DNA of 64,000 bases from UBA2653 sp964572685 (lineage in GTDB: Bacteria > Pseudomonadota > Gammaproteobacteria > Legionellales > Legionellaceae): NCBI GenBank assembly GCA_964572685.1, contig CAZNFJ010000001.1, positions 14,386 through 78,385 on the forward strand. Direction: 5' to 3'. Within the stretch, counting starts at the first letter, position 1, and each line of letters begins with the position of its first letter. The notes under the pieces are model-generated. The model did not search any database and was not told the origin of the DNA. It worked only from the letters and a program-made list of their open reading frames with translations. Positions 8,452-17,082 of the stretch are shown here, in pieces. The position numbers were made by a program, and so were the translations under genes.

Positions 8452-10833
8452 ATGAAAGTATGTGAATCATGGTTATATCGTTGGACACAACCGAATTTAT
8501 CACATGAGCAAATGGTTGAACGTTTTACCATGGCTGGATTAGAGGTTGATGCTTGTGAAATGGCTGCTCCTGAATTTGAAAATGTTGTGGTTGCGGAAGT
8601 TATTGAAACCAGAAAACATCCAGAAGCGGACAAATTAACCATTTGTCAGGTGGATAATGGCGAAGCTATCGTTCAAATTGTATGCGGTGCTTCGAATGTT
8701 CGCGAGGGTTTAAAAGTCGCTTTGGCCAAATCAGGTGCAAAATTACCTGGGGGTGTGAACATTGGCCAAGCTAAATTGCGTGGTGAACCCTCTTTTGGAA
8801 TGTTATGTTCTGCTGTAGAACTGGGGTGTGCCGATACGTCTGATGGCATTTGGGAATTACCAAAAGATGCGCCAGTTGGTAAAGATTTTAGAGACTATTT
8901 GTCTCTTAATGAACGTATATTTTCTTTTGAATTGACACCTAATCGCGGAGATTGTTTTAGTGCACTTGGTCTAGCTCGTGAATTGGCAGCACTTTCAAAT
9001 ACCCCTTTTATAAGCAGACAGATTTCGGCTGTTACACCTCAGCATGATGAAACTTTATCAATAAAAGTCGAAGATCACTCTTTTTGTCCACGTTATACAG
9101 GACGCATGATTAAAGGCATACAACCGCATATTTTATCACCCCTGTGGTTAAGAGAATCTTTAAGACGATTAGGTTTGCGAACTATTCATCCTGTAGTTGA
9201 TGTGCTGAATTATGTGATGTATGAGTTGGGTATGCCGATGCACGCTTTTGATTTACATAAAATCAAGCGCGAAATAGTTGTTCGTCGTGCCGGTGAACAA
9301 GAAAACATGACCTTGCTCAATGATAAAAAAGTGAATTTAGAGTGTGGAACTCCCTTGATTACCGATGGTCAACATCCTATAGCTATTGCCGGTGTCATGG
9401 GGTCCTTAGAGTCGGCAGTTGATGGCGATACCATTGATATTTTCATTGAAAGTGCATATTTTAATCCGATTGCCATGGCTGGTATTGCAAGACGTTATGG
9501 TCTATCAACCGATGCGTCTATGCGTTATGAGCGAGGCGTTGACCCAAATTTGCCAATTGATGCTTTAGAAATCGCGACTCAAATGATTTTGGACCTTGTT
9601 GGCGGTCAAGCAGGACCTGTTCAAGTGATTGAAGATATCAATCATTTACCAAAACATCAGAAGGTGAATTTCTCTCCAGATTTATTTGTTCGTCGTACAG
9701 GCATCGTATTATCTCATGAAGAGATAAAAGCAATGCTTTCACGCTTGCATTTTGAAATACAAGAGCAGGATAAGTCATGGCAGGTCGCTGTGCCGAGTTA
9801 TCGTTTTGATATTACTCGAGATGTCGATTTGGTTGAAGAAATTCTTAGAATTTTTGGGTATGATAATATTCCACCTATTGTACTTGAGGGAGAATTAAAA
9901 TCTGGTCGAATGGATGCTCTAGAACTAAAAAGTCGTCAGTTTAGCCAAGTGCTGTGTCAATTGGGTTACCATGAAGCCATCAGTTATGCGTTTGTTGATG
10001 CAAAACTTCAAAAAATGCTTTATTCCCATGAAGATGGTATCAATTTAATCAATCCTATTTCTCCAGAATTAGCGCAAATGCGCATAGGACTTTGGCCGGG
10101 ACTTTTACAAGCTTTAAAACATAATGTTTATCGGCAGCAACAATCTTTACAATTGTTTGAAACAGGCGTTACTTTCAAAGGATTGGCTCAAGAAAGTGTT
10201 GAAGAGGTTTGCATGGCTGGATTATTGTATGGTGATGCAAAAGCGATGAATTGGTGTTCCCATGATCATGTTTATGATTTCTTTGATGCCAAGGGGCATG
10301 TTGAGCATTTATTTAAACAAGATTATGGTTATCGAATTCAGTTTAAAGCAAAAGCGCATGATGCTTTGCATCCTGGTCAATCTGCTGAAATTTCCATTGA
10401 TGGCGTTTCTTGCGGTTGGATAGGTACGTTGCATCCTAAGATCCAGCAAGAACTGGATTTGCCTTTTGCAGTTATTTTATGGGAGGTGAATTTGTCATCA
10501 TTACCTAAAGTCCATGATAAAAAGTATCAATCAATTTCTAAGTTTCCACAAACCAGAAGAGATATTTCATTTGTGGTTGCAAAATCAGTTCCAGTGCGTG
10601 ATATCCTAGAGGCTATTCGAAAAGTTCTTCCTTGTGATATATTAAAAGGATTACAGGTATTTGATGTTTACGAAGGACCTGAAATAGCGCCTTCACATGT
10701 AAGCCTGGCACTGGCTTGTATTTTCCAGGATACGGAAAAAACCTTAGTAGAAGAAGACATTATGGCTTTTCAGGAGGCTATATTAAATGTGTTGCATAAG
10801 GAATTTCATATTAAATTAAGGGATGGACAATGA
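8452..10833 (+). CDS. pheT: Phenylalanyl-tRNA synthetase beta subunit
   Basis: The beta subunit carries editing and tRNA-binding functions. ATG 8452 (SD AGGAG at 8439-8443) gives MKVCESWLYRW, matching other PheT N-termini; the upstream GTG at 8443 is part of the SD region. Domains in order: EMAP-like tRNA-binding domain (~40-150, HPEADKL, CGASNVREG), B3/B4 editing domain (~210-380), B5 (~400-475, DLVEEILRIFGYDNIP), core, and a C-terminal ferredoxin-like anticodon-binding domain (~700-793). It overlaps ihfA by 4 nt, so the two are translationally coupled. Confidence 0.96.
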   Translation: MKVCESWLYRWTQPNLSHEQMVERFTMAGLEVDACEMAAPEFENVVVAEVIETRKHPEADKLTICQVDNGEAIVQIVCGASNVREGLKVALAKSGAKLPGGVNIGQAKLRGEPSFGMLCSAVELGCADTSDGIWELPKDAPVGKDFRDYLSLNERIFSFELTPNRGDCFSALGLARELAALSNTPFISRQISAVTPQHDETLSIKVEDHSFCPRYTGRMIKGIQPHILSPLWLRESLRRLGLRTIHPVVDVLNYVMYELGMPMHAFDLHKIKREIVVRRAGEQENMTLLNDKKVNLECGTPLITDGQHPIAIAGVMGSLESAVDGDTIDIFIESAYFNPIAMAGIARRYGLSTDASMRYERGVDPNLPIDALEIATQMILDLVGGQAGPVQVIEDINHLPKHQKVNFSPDLFVRRTGIVLSHEEIKAMLSRLHFEIQEQDKSWQVAVPSYRFDITRDVDLVEEILRIFGYDNIPPIVLEGELKSGRMDALELKSRQFSQVLCQLGYHEAISYAFVDAKLQKMLYSHEDGINLINPISPELAQMRIGLWPGLLQALKHNVYRQQQSLQLFETGVTFKGLAQESVEEVCMAGLLYGDAKAMNWCSHDHVYDFFDAKGHVEHLFKQDYGYRIQFKAKAHDALHPGQSAEISIDGVSCGWIGTLHPKIQQELDLPFAVILWEVNLSSLPKVHDKKYQSISKFPQTRRDISFVVAKSVPVRDILEAIRKVLPCDILKGLQVFDVYEGPEIAPSHVSLALACIFQDTEKTLVEEDIMAFQEAILNVLHKEFHIKLRDGQ

Positions 10834-11126
10834 GTGCGCTGAGCAAAGCAAATATTATTGATAAACTTATGGATGGGTTACACTTAAGCAAGCAGGATGC
10901 GCGTGCTTTGGTTGAGGGTTTTTTTGATGGTATTCGCGATAAGTTATTGGTCGGTGAACATGTCAAACTCTCAGGTTTTGGTAATTTTGTTTTGCGCGAT
11001 AAATGCTCAAGACCTGGGCGGAATCCCAAAACGGGTGAGGAGATTTCTGTATCTGCTCGACGTGTTGTGACTTTTCGACCGGGTATGAAGTTAAAAGAAA
11101 AAGTTCAATCACGAACCCATCGATAA
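10830..11126 (+). CDS. ihfA: Integration host factor alpha subunit
   Basis: DNA-bending nucleoid protein of the HU/IHF family, 98 aa, which pairs with IHF-beta. The DNA-binding arm GRNPKTGEEISVSARRVVTF is diagnostic and the N-terminus LSKANIID resembles other IhfA proteins. Its position directly after pheT (ATGA overlap) is the conserved gammaproteobacterial arrangement and favours ihfA over hup or ihfB. IHF is a plausible regulator of many operons here, but no site was mapped. Confidence 0.95.
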   Translation: MSALSKANIIDKLMDGLHLSKQDARALVEGFFDGIRDKLLVGEHVKLSGFGNFVLRDKCSRPGRNPKTGEEISVSARRVVTFRPGMKLKEKVQSRTHR

Positions 11127-11136
11127 GGTTATCAAG

Positions 11137-11454
11137 ATGTATTATGAAAAGCATGTTTTTGTTTGTACCAACCAAAAACCAGATGGAAAAAAGTGTTGTG
11201 CGAATGCCAATAGCCAGGAAATTGCCAGTTATTTGAAAGAAAAAATTCAGGAAATTGGCTGTTGGGGGCCAGGAAAATGGCGTGTTAGTACCTCTGGATG
11301 CTTAGGAAGATGTCAAAAAGGGCCTTGCCTACTAGTATATCCTGATAATATATGGTATCGTATTGAAAATTTTAAAGATGCTGATAAAATATTGCATCAA
11401 CATCTGCAAATGGGGCAACCCGTTAAAAAATTGCAAATTTTAGAAGAAATTTAG
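11137..11454 (+). CDS. Thioredoxin-like [2Fe-2S] ferredoxin
   Basis: A 105-aa protein with the Cys pattern of the thioredoxin-fold ferredoxins: FVCTNQKPDGKKCC near the N-terminus and SGCLGRCQKGPCLLVYP in the middle. It probably binds one [2Fe-2S] cluster and transfers electrons; the partner is unknown. It begins 10 nt after ihfA, so it is likely the last gene of the pheST-ihfA transcript, and it is followed by the rplM promoter. Confidence 0.82.
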   Translation: MYYEKHVFVCTNQKPDGKKCCANANSQEIASYLKEKIQEIGCWGPGKWRVSTSGCLGRCQKGPCLLVYPDNIWYRIENFKDADKILHQHLQMGQPVKKLQILEEI

Positions 11455-11464
11455 GTGAAACCTC

Positions 11465-11493
11465 TTGTTTCTAAGTTCTCATTTGGTTAGAAT
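11465..11493 (+). promoter_or_regulatory. Predicted promoter of rplM-rpsI
   Basis: TTGTTT (11465-11470), a 17-bp spacer and TAGAAT (11488-11493), giving a leader of roughly 45 nt before rplM. Confidence 0.5.
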
Positions 11494-11543
11494 TTTGCGT
11501 TCTTCAATTGAATCAAAGATTCTGGCGGTACGGAGTAAATGAC

Positions 11544-11984
11544 ATGAAAACATTTAGTGCCAAATCACATGAAGTGCAACGTGATTGGTATATCATTGAT
11601 GCCACAGATAAGGTATTAGGGCGACTTGCCGCTGAAATTGCTCATCGTTTACGCGGTAAACACAAAGCAGAATATACCCCACATGTGGACACAGGTGATT
11701 ATATTGTTGTTACAAACGCTGAAAAAGTAAAAGTCACTGGTCACAAGCACCAGGACAAAATGTACTACCATCACACTGGTTTTCCTGGTGGGATTAAGTC
11801 CATTAACTTTGCAAAGCTGCAGTTGGAAAACCCAACTAAAATTATTGAGCGCGCAGTTAAAGGTATGTTACCCAAAAATCCTTTGGGTCGCGAGATGTAC
11901 CGTAAACTTAAAGTGTATGCAGGTTCAGAGCACCCACATGTAGCGCAACAACCTAAGACATTGGATTTAGAAGGTAAAGCATGA
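11544..11984 (+). CDS. rplM: 50S ribosomal protein L13
   Basis: 146 aa beginning MKTFSAKSHEVQRDWYIIDA, like E. coli L13 (142 aa). ATG 11544 has GGAG 8 nt upstream; the in-frame start at 11508 would add 12 residues not found in the family. The core GRLAAEIAHRLRGKHK and GMLPKNPLGREMYRKLKVYAG are diagnostic. rpsI follows with a 4-nt overlap, forming the universal rplM-rpsI pair. Confidence 0.98.
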   Translation: MKTFSAKSHEVQRDWYIIDATDKVLGRLAAEIAHRLRGKHKAEYTPHVDTGDYIVVTNAEKVKVTGHKHQDKMYYHHTGFPGGIKSINFAKLQLENPTKIIERAVKGMLPKNPLGREMYRKLKVYAGSEHPHVAQQPKTLDLEGKA

Positions 11985-12415
11985 AATCTCAAATGACTCA
12001 ATTCTACGGCACAGGTCGTCGAAAAAATTCATCAGCTCGAGTATTCTTGCGACCCGGGTCTGGTAACATTGTTATCAACTCACGTCCCATCAATGAATAC
12101 TTCGTTAGAGAAACTGATTGTATGATCATTAGACAGCCTTTAGAGGTTGTTGATATGTTAAGCAAATTCGATATTCTTGCGACCGTTACTGGTGGTGGTA
12201 TGTCTGGACAAGCAGGTGCGGTTCGTTTAGGTATTGCACGTGCATTGGTTGCTTATGATGAAGACGGTATGGCTGAAGATTCAGAACCATCTGAAACCAG
12301 TTTCCGTAAAAAATTACGTCGAGAACAATTATTGACTCGTGATGCACGTCGTGTAGAACGTAAAAAAGTTGGTCTTCGTAAAGCTCGTCGAGCAACTCAG
12401 TTCTCTAAACGTTAA
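11981..12415 (+). CDS. rpsI: 30S ribosomal protein S9, with an internal acidic insertion
   Basis: 144 aa; the typical protein is ~130. YGTGRRKNSSARVFLRPGSG, GGGMSGQAGAVRLGIARAL and the C-terminal KVGLRKARRATQFSKR are standard S9. Between YDED and LLTRDARR there are extra residues, including the acidic stretch GMAEDSEPSETS, which E. coli and Legionella S9 lack as far as I recall. The start could be ATG 11981 (coupled to rplM) or ATG 11993 (MTQFYG). A strong terminator follows. Confidence 0.97.
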   Translation: MKSQMTQFYGTGRRKNSSARVFLRPGSGNIVINSRPINEYFVRETDCMIIRQPLEVVDMLSKFDILATVTGGGMSGQAGAVRLGIARALVAYDEDGMAEDSEPSETSFRKKLRREQLLTRDARRVERKKVGLRKARRATQFSKR

Positions 12416-12433
12416 GATTCAAGTCTTTTCGAG

Positions 12434-12459
12434 AAGCCCTGTTTATCAGGGCTTTTTTT
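12434..12459 (+). terminator. Intrinsic terminator after rpsI
   Basis: Stem AAGCCCTG/CAGGGCTT with loop TTTAT, followed by a T run. It is a textbook terminator for rplM-rpsI. Confidence 0.93.
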
Positions 12460-12964
12460 GATCACAATTTTTTTACAACTTCCTTTAATGCAACAGTCTA
12501 ATATTTTGCAGTCTTTATTTGATTGTTCAATTTAATTTATCGAAGTTCATTCATCCTATTAAATTATTTTTTATGAATGGTCCTTTTTATTTTGATTGAG
12601 TATGTCAAGTATTGAGAAAGTACGAATGGCTGGAAACAGGCTATATGTATTTGAATGAATAGATATTAACAATATTTTCAAACTTAAATAAAATATTGCT
12701 TGATTTTAAGAGGCGATAATTTAAACTGAATACCGAATTAACCCGTAATAGTGGATTTTTTAAGAAGTATCGTCGAAACCGTCTATGTGGCACTTCATTT
12801 TTTTGCTGAAGTCAATCGCATGCTGGTGTCATTGACTAGATGCTCTAATTGACAGAAATTTCATAAAGAAACCTTTCGCTTAGAGGAGCATCTATTACAC
12901 TATCGCTCTATTCAGAGCTTAATTTGATGATGCTTTATCCTCTTGTAATAAATTAGGATGTGAT
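12460..12964. other. 505-nt gene-poor stretch
   Basis: No convincing coding frame or RNA gene was seen. It is AT-rich and holds one perfect 9-bp inverted repeat, TAGATGCTC (12837-12845) and GAGCATCTA (12886-12894), 40 nt apart. The last ~60 nt before 12965 should contain the traT-like gene's promoter, but no confident -35/-10 pair was found. It may hold a decayed gene or a small RNA. Confidence 0.5.
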
Positions 12965-13612
12965 ATGAAACAGTTGAAATTTTTGGTAGGTCTTGGTTTT
13001 GTTGCAGCAATAACAGGGTGTGCTGCCACACAGACTGTGATTGAGCATGGAAAAATGTCTGTTCATACCCAGCAAAGCCAAAGTATTTTTCTAGAGCCTG
13101 TGGCTGATAGTCAAAAAACAATTTTTGTGTCGGTGAAAAATAATACCGAAGAAGAAATTAATATCAGCGGTCAACTCAAAGATCGTTTAAAAGAAGAAGG
13201 CTATCAAGTATTAAGTGATGCGCAAAATGCTCATTATGTTTTACAAACGAATGTTTTACAAATTGGCAAAATAAGTGCATCTGCGTCAAGTTTAGCCTTG
13301 GGTGGTGGTTTTGGTTCTGCGTTAGCAGGAGCGACCGCAGGTGCTGCACTGGGTAGTTTTGCGCATTCAACCAGCGCTATTGTCGCAGGTGGCTTATCAG
13401 GTGGAGTTGTTGGACTTGCAGCCGATGCCTTGGTCAAAGATGTATCTTATTCGATGATAACCGATGTACAAATCACCGAGCACAAAGCCCATGGTGATAA
13501 GCGATATCGAACGCGTATTATTTCTAGTGCTAACCAAGTGAATTTAAAATTTAGCAGTGCCAAGCCGCTTTTGGAAAAAGGACTTATTAAAGCGATTTCT
13601 GGCATTTTTTAA
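12965..13612 (+). CDS. traT: TraT-like outer-membrane lipoprotein
   Basis: 215 aa with a lipoprotein signal (lipobox ITGC, Cys19). It resembles F-plasmid TraT along its length: a short charged region after the lipobox, SIFLEPVADSQKTIFVSVKN, a central Gly/Ala-rich hydrophobic zone (~105-160), and the C-terminal DVSYSMITDVQI and RTRIISSANQVNLKF. TraT gives surface exclusion and serum resistance on plasmids; chromosomal relatives occur without conjugation genes, as here. It is monocistronic and lacks the ~25-residue loop of plasmid TraT between VQITE and the C-terminus. The role in this organism is unknown. Confidence 0.85.
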   Translation: MKQLKFLVGLGFVAAITGCAATQTVIEHGKMSVHTQQSQSIFLEPVADSQKTIFVSVKNNTEEEINISGQLKDRLKEEGYQVLSDAQNAHYVLQTNVLQIGKISASASSLALGGGFGSALAGATAGAALGSFAHSTSAIVAGGLSGGVVGLAADALVKDVSYSMITDVQITEHKAHGDKRYRTRIISSANQVNLKFSSAKPLLEKGLIKAISGIF

Positions 13613-13632
13613 TTGTTGTATTGTAAATTACA

Positions 13633-13675
13633 GCCTCTCCAAATCAAGCAATAATCGATTGTTTTTCAGAGAGGC
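13633..13675. repeat. Inverted repeat between convergent genes
   Basis: GCCTCTC (13633-13639) pairs with GAGAGGC (13669-13675) around an AT-rich loop containing further complementary bases. It lies between the 3' ends of traT and the outer-membrane protein gene and could serve as a bidirectional terminator, although no long T run follows. Confidence 0.4.
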
Positions 13676-13715
13676 ACGATGGTCTACTTTTTTATTGTAG
13701 ATGCTTGTCATCAGT

Positions 13716-14387
13716 TTAGCTGAATTTGTAAATCAAAGATAATTCTCCAATCAGATTGCCTGGTCCCTTGGTGATAAGTGAAGAGGGTGTATTATCGGAT
13801 AAAAATGACGTCCCGCTATAGAGATTGTAATAGGCGTCTAATCGAACCAATATATTTTTTTTGACAATTGTTGTAAATCCTAAGCCAGTTTGAAATCCAT
13901 TTAGATTATAGCCTTTATTGTAGTTGCCATAGTCACCTGTGCCTTCAGAAAGAAATCGGCCATTAACGTAACCCAATATCCAATGTCCTGTGACATCAGG
14001 AGAAAAAACGTATTGTGGAAGAACTCTGCCGCCAGCTTGGTATCGTTGACTATTTTTGACGGAACCATTTGAGTCAATAATACTATTGCTAACGCCTACA
14101 GCATCAATAAAACCCTCAATAGCCACTCTAAAATGTTGAGTAAAACCAAAATCATATCCACCATAACCACCACCGAGGATCCCTGTGGAAGATAACTGAT
14201 GGGTTTCAGGTAGATAAGAACGAGAATCTTTGAGCTGCATATTAATGATTCCTAGACTCCCTGAAAGGTATGCCCCATTTTGAGTCAATATTGACTCATT
14301 TATTTTAGGACCCATGTCACCAGCAAAGGCATAAGAGACGACAAATATCGAAGTAAAAAGACATAATGATTGTTTGAAAATATTCAT
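13716..14387 (-). CDS. Outer-membrane beta-barrel protein, copy 2 of a tandem pair
   Basis: 223 aa from ATG 14387 (SD AGAGGAA upstream); a further upstream in-frame start at 14444 would lie in the neighbouring gene. The signal peptide MNIFKQSLCLFTSIF...YAFA is followed by alternating amphipathic strands and a C-terminal YKFS, as in 8-stranded porin-like barrels. It aligns with the upstream gene: both have GGG(F/Y)(A/G)GYDF and a ...GYxxGRF/KF... region. It has no known specific function. The 28-nt gap to its paralogue suggests a single transcript. Confidence 0.75.
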   Translation of the reverse strand: MNIFKQSLCLFTSIFVVSYAFAGDMGPKINESILTQNGAYLSGSLGIINMQLKDSRSYLPETHQLSSTGILGGGYGGYDFGFTQHFRVAIEGFIDAVGVSNSIIDSNGSVKNSQRYQAGGRVLPQYVFSPDVTGHWILGYVNGRFLSEGTGDYGNYNKGYNLNGFQTGLGFTTIVKKNILVRLDAYYNLYSGTSFLSDNTPSSLITKGPGNLIGELSLIYKFS

Positions 14388-14415
14388 TTCATTTCCTCTA
14401 TTGAGCACAAGTGGT

Positions 14416-15102
14416 TTAGTCAAATTTATACACAAAACCCACATCAGCTTCTAAAGTTGAAAAATTGTTGGTATAGGAAATAAGTGACGTGCCAGGATTG
14501 CCTTCACTATTCGTGCTTATGCCATTGATTTGCGAGGATGCGTATAGGGTATACAATACATCTGTTCGCAGATAAATATGATTCCAAAGAGGGGTTCTAA
14601 TGCCTGCGCCACATTGGAATCCATTCTCATCAATACTATTGGATACATACCCATAGTTTCCATTATCTTGAATATTGAATTTTCCATAGGAATACCCAAG
14701 AATAGCATAACCTATCGTATCTGGCGTAAAGGCATAACCGGGTAGGGCTCTTACCCCAAGATTGTATTTCATGTGTGCAGTATATACGGGTGAATTTCCA
14801 TTGAGATCAGCATAGTTTTGGTATGAGGATGCATTTAAATTGGTGGCATTCATAAACCATTCAATGCCAAGTTTAAGATGTTCTTGAATTGAAAAATCAT
14901 AGCCAGCAAAACCACCACCAACTAAGCCTGTCGCACCCAAATGATGCATTGCTTGAGCAGGTGTTGGCGTAGACTCTTTATCAACTAAGTTAGCAATTCC
15001 GATATCACCACCCAAGTAAAAGTGATTATAGTCAGCCGTATGAGCAATTTTGGATAGAAAAAGCAAAGATAAAAAAGGAATAAGACAAGTATTTTTTTTC
15101 AT
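14416..15102 (-). CDS. Outer-membrane beta-barrel protein, copy 1 of a tandem pair
   Basis: 228 aa with a signal peptide (MKKNTCLIPFLSLLFLSKIAHTA) and strand-like repeats ending in VGFVYKFD. SD AAGGATG lies before ATG 15102. It resembles the small OmpA/porin-like barrels common in Legionellales. It is paralogous to the next gene, with similar length and shared motifs but low overall identity by eye, so the duplication is old or the surface loops diverge fast. Confidence 0.75.
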   Translation of the reverse strand: MKKNTCLIPFLSLLFLSKIAHTADYNHFYLGGDIGIANLVDKESTPTPAQAMHHLGATGLVGGGFAGYDFSIQEHLKLGIEWFMNATNLNASSYQNYADLNGNSPVYTAHMKYNLGVRALPGYAFTPDTIGYAILGYSYGKFNIQDNGNYGYVSNSIDENGFQCGAGIRTPLWNHIYLRTDVLYTLYASSQINGISTNSEGNPGTSLISYTNNFSTLEADVGFVYKFD

Positions 15103-15132
15103 TCAAACATCCTTGTATAAATTTCTAAGTAA

Positions 15133-15161
15133 ATTTTATTTTTATATAAACGACTCGTCAA
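15133..15161 (-). promoter_or_regulatory. Predicted promoter of the outer-membrane protein pair
   Basis: On the minus strand, TTGACG (15161-15156), a 17-bp spacer and TAAAAT (15138-15133), about 30 nt upstream of the start codon. Confidence 0.6.
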
Positions 15162-15328
15162 TAAAATAGCTCGTTAATAATCTTTAGCATCTATGTTCTT
15201 AGTTGAGTAACATTAACTAAAAGACCGGGATAAAGAGTAAAATTATTATAAACGTCCCTATGAAAATAGTAAATCGTCAAACAATTCGCTCGCTTCGAAT
15301 GGACTATATAAAAAATCGGTATTTTTTC

Positions 15329-15356
15329 TTGTCATTTTGTCCTTTTTCAATATAAT
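15329..15356 (+). promoter_or_regulatory. Sigma-70 promoter of petABC
   Basis: TTGTCA (15329-15334), a 16-bp spacer and a consensus TATAAT (15351-15356), 29 nt upstream of the petA ATG. Confidence 0.75.
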
Positions 15357-15385
15357 GTTAGTTTTGAGTTGTCTGAGTCGATTTT

Positions 15386-15931
15386 ATGTGTTCGAATACA
15401 GATTTATCGCGTCGTCAATTTTTGCAAAAAGCCTTATCTGCTATGGTCGGAGTGGGTGTTTTAGCCAGTCTTTTTCCTTTTTTGCGCTCTTGGTTCCCTT
15501 CTCAGCAAACTTTATTAAGTGAGGCTCCCGTTCGTTGTGATATATCCACGTTGGAGCCTGGTGATTTAATGACGGTCTTATGGCAAGGCAAACCTGTTTG
15601 GATTTTACGTCGAACACCTTTAATGGTTCAATCTTTGACTTTAAATAATTCGCAATTACGAGATCCTCATTCCCGTGAGGCCTTCCAGCCAGCTAATATT
15701 CAAAATGATTTTCGCTCTTTGCATCAGGAATATTTTGTGGCCATTGGTCAATGTACGCATATGGGATGTATTCCCATGCTTAAACAAAAAGCATTTGTTT
15801 GTCCTTGTCACGGTTCTCGTTTTGATTTAGCTGGACGAGTTGTTAAAGATGTTCCGGCACCGAGAAATTTAGATATCCCCCCATATCGATTTGATGATCT
15901 TGGACAAACAATTGTGATAGGAGAAACATGA
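15386..15931 (+). CDS. petA: Ubiquinol-cytochrome c reductase, Rieske iron-sulfur subunit
   Basis: Carries electrons from quinol at the Qo site to cytochrome c1 in the inner-membrane bc1 complex. The N-terminus has a twin-arginine signal/anchor (SRRQFLQKALSAMVG, then hydrophobic). The cluster ligands sit in CTHMGC and CPCHGSRFD near residues 130-155, with the usual disulfide Cys. At 181 aa it is close to the family norm (~190-200). It overlaps petB by 4 nt (ATGA). Confidence 0.95.
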   Translation: MCSNTDLSRRQFLQKALSAMVGVGVLASLFPFLRSWFPSQQTLLSEAPVRCDISTLEPGDLMTVLWQGKPVWILRRTPLMVQSLTLNNSQLRDPHSREAFQPANIQNDFRSLHQEYFVAIGQCTHMGCIPMLKQKAFVCPCHGSRFDLAGRVVKDVPAPRNLDIPPYRFDDLGQTIVIGET

Positions 15932-17082
15932 TGTGGTCGAAAATTGAGAAACGTTTTCCTCTTCGCACTTTTTTGTATCAGCATCTGAAGGCCTATCAAG
16001 TCCCGGCAACTTTGAATTTTTGGTATGCCTTTGGCATGATGGCACTACTTATGGTTTTGAATCAATTTTTCAGTGGTTTTTGGTTGGTCATGTTTTATGT
16101 GCCAACCGTTGGCGAAGCATTTTCTTCGATTCAAATACTGATGCATCAAGTGCCCAGCGGTTGGTTTATTCGTTATTTACACACCACCGGCGCTTCATTT
16201 TTGTTTATTGTGCTTTATGCGCATGTGTTTCGAGCTTTTTTGTATGGTTCCTACCGGTCGCCTCGTGAAGTCGTTTGGTTTTTGGGAATGTTTTTGTGGC
16301 TTTTGATGATGATGGAAGCTTTTATGGGCTATGTTTTACCGTGGGGACAGATGTCTTATTGGGGTGCACAAGTTGTTACTTCAGCTCTAGATGGTATTCC
16401 TTGGATTGGTGGTGATCTTAAATATTGGTTGCGGGGTGCAGAGCAAGTGGGACAGCCTTTATTACAACGATTCTTCGCTTTTCACATCATATTATTGCCT
16501 TTTTTATTGTTTATATTTGTCAAGTTGCATATTGTGGCCATTCGTTGTGTGGGGTCCAGTGAGCCAAATGAGGTTTCTTCCCCTCGACAGAAAAAAATTG
16601 CTTTTATCCCTCATCACTTAGCGAAAGAATCTTTGCCTTTGAGTATTTTTATTCTTTTGTTTTTTGTGGTGTTATTTTTTTTCCCAAGCTTAGGTGGATT
16701 ATTTATTGAAGGCGTCAATCAACAGGTTGCCAATCCTTTACAAACACCCACCCCTATCCATCCGCCTTGGTACATAACACCTTTTTTTGCAATATTAAGG
16801 GCCATTCCTCATTTAAGCCTTGGGCTTTTAGTAACCATGCTATCTTTTTTTCTATTTTTTGGATTGCCTTGGTTGGACAGAAGTTCTGCTCGTACTTTGA
16901 TGCATAAAAATCGTTTACATCGCTACATGGTCTATGGTTTCTGTTTGAATTTTGTTGGGCTTGGGATCCTTGGCTGGTTTGAGGTGACTGAGGTGACTCT
17001 ATTTTTTGCGCGTGTGGCTGTAGGTTTTTATTTTTCCTTTTTTTTGCTCATGCCTTACTATAGTCGATGGAAATGCTCATGA
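15928..17082 (+). CDS. petB: Cytochrome b of the bc1 complex, PPWY variant
   Basis: 384 aa, about eight membrane helices. Haem-ligand histidines are visible in HTTGASFLFIVLYAHVF and FAFHIILLPFLLFIFVKLHI. The Qo region has WGQMSYWGAQV, then SALDGIPWIGG. The Qo loop reads HPPWYITPFFAILRAIP, so the usual PEWY is PPWY and the proton-accepting Glu is replaced by Pro. It lies between petA and petC with overlaps at both ends. The PPWY reading is direct from the codons CCG CCT TGG TAC. Confidence 0.93.
   Translation: MMWSKIEKRFPLRTFLYQHLKAYQVPATLNFWYAFGMMALLMVLNQFFSGFWLVMFYVPTVGEAFSSIQILMHQVPSGWFIRYLHTTGASFLFIVLYAHVFRAFLYGSYRSPREVVWFLGMFLWLLMMMEAFMGYVLPWGQMSYWGAQVVTSALDGIPWIGGDLKYWLRGAEQVGQPLLQRFFAFHIILLPFLLFIFVKLHIVAIRCVGSSEPNEVSSPRQKKIAFIPHHLAKESLPLSIFILLFFVVLFFFPSLGGLFIEGVNQQVANPLQTPTPIHPPWYITPFFAILRAIPHLSLGLLVTMLSFFLFFGLPWLDRSSARTLMHKNRLHRYMVYGFCLNFVGLGILGWFEVTEVTLFFARVAVGFYFSFFLLMPYYSRWKCS

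Noticed and set aside
12965..13612. A conjugative plasmid or integrated element because of traT
   Set aside because: No other transfer genes, integrase or attachment-site repeats are nearby; chromosomal TraT relatives are known.
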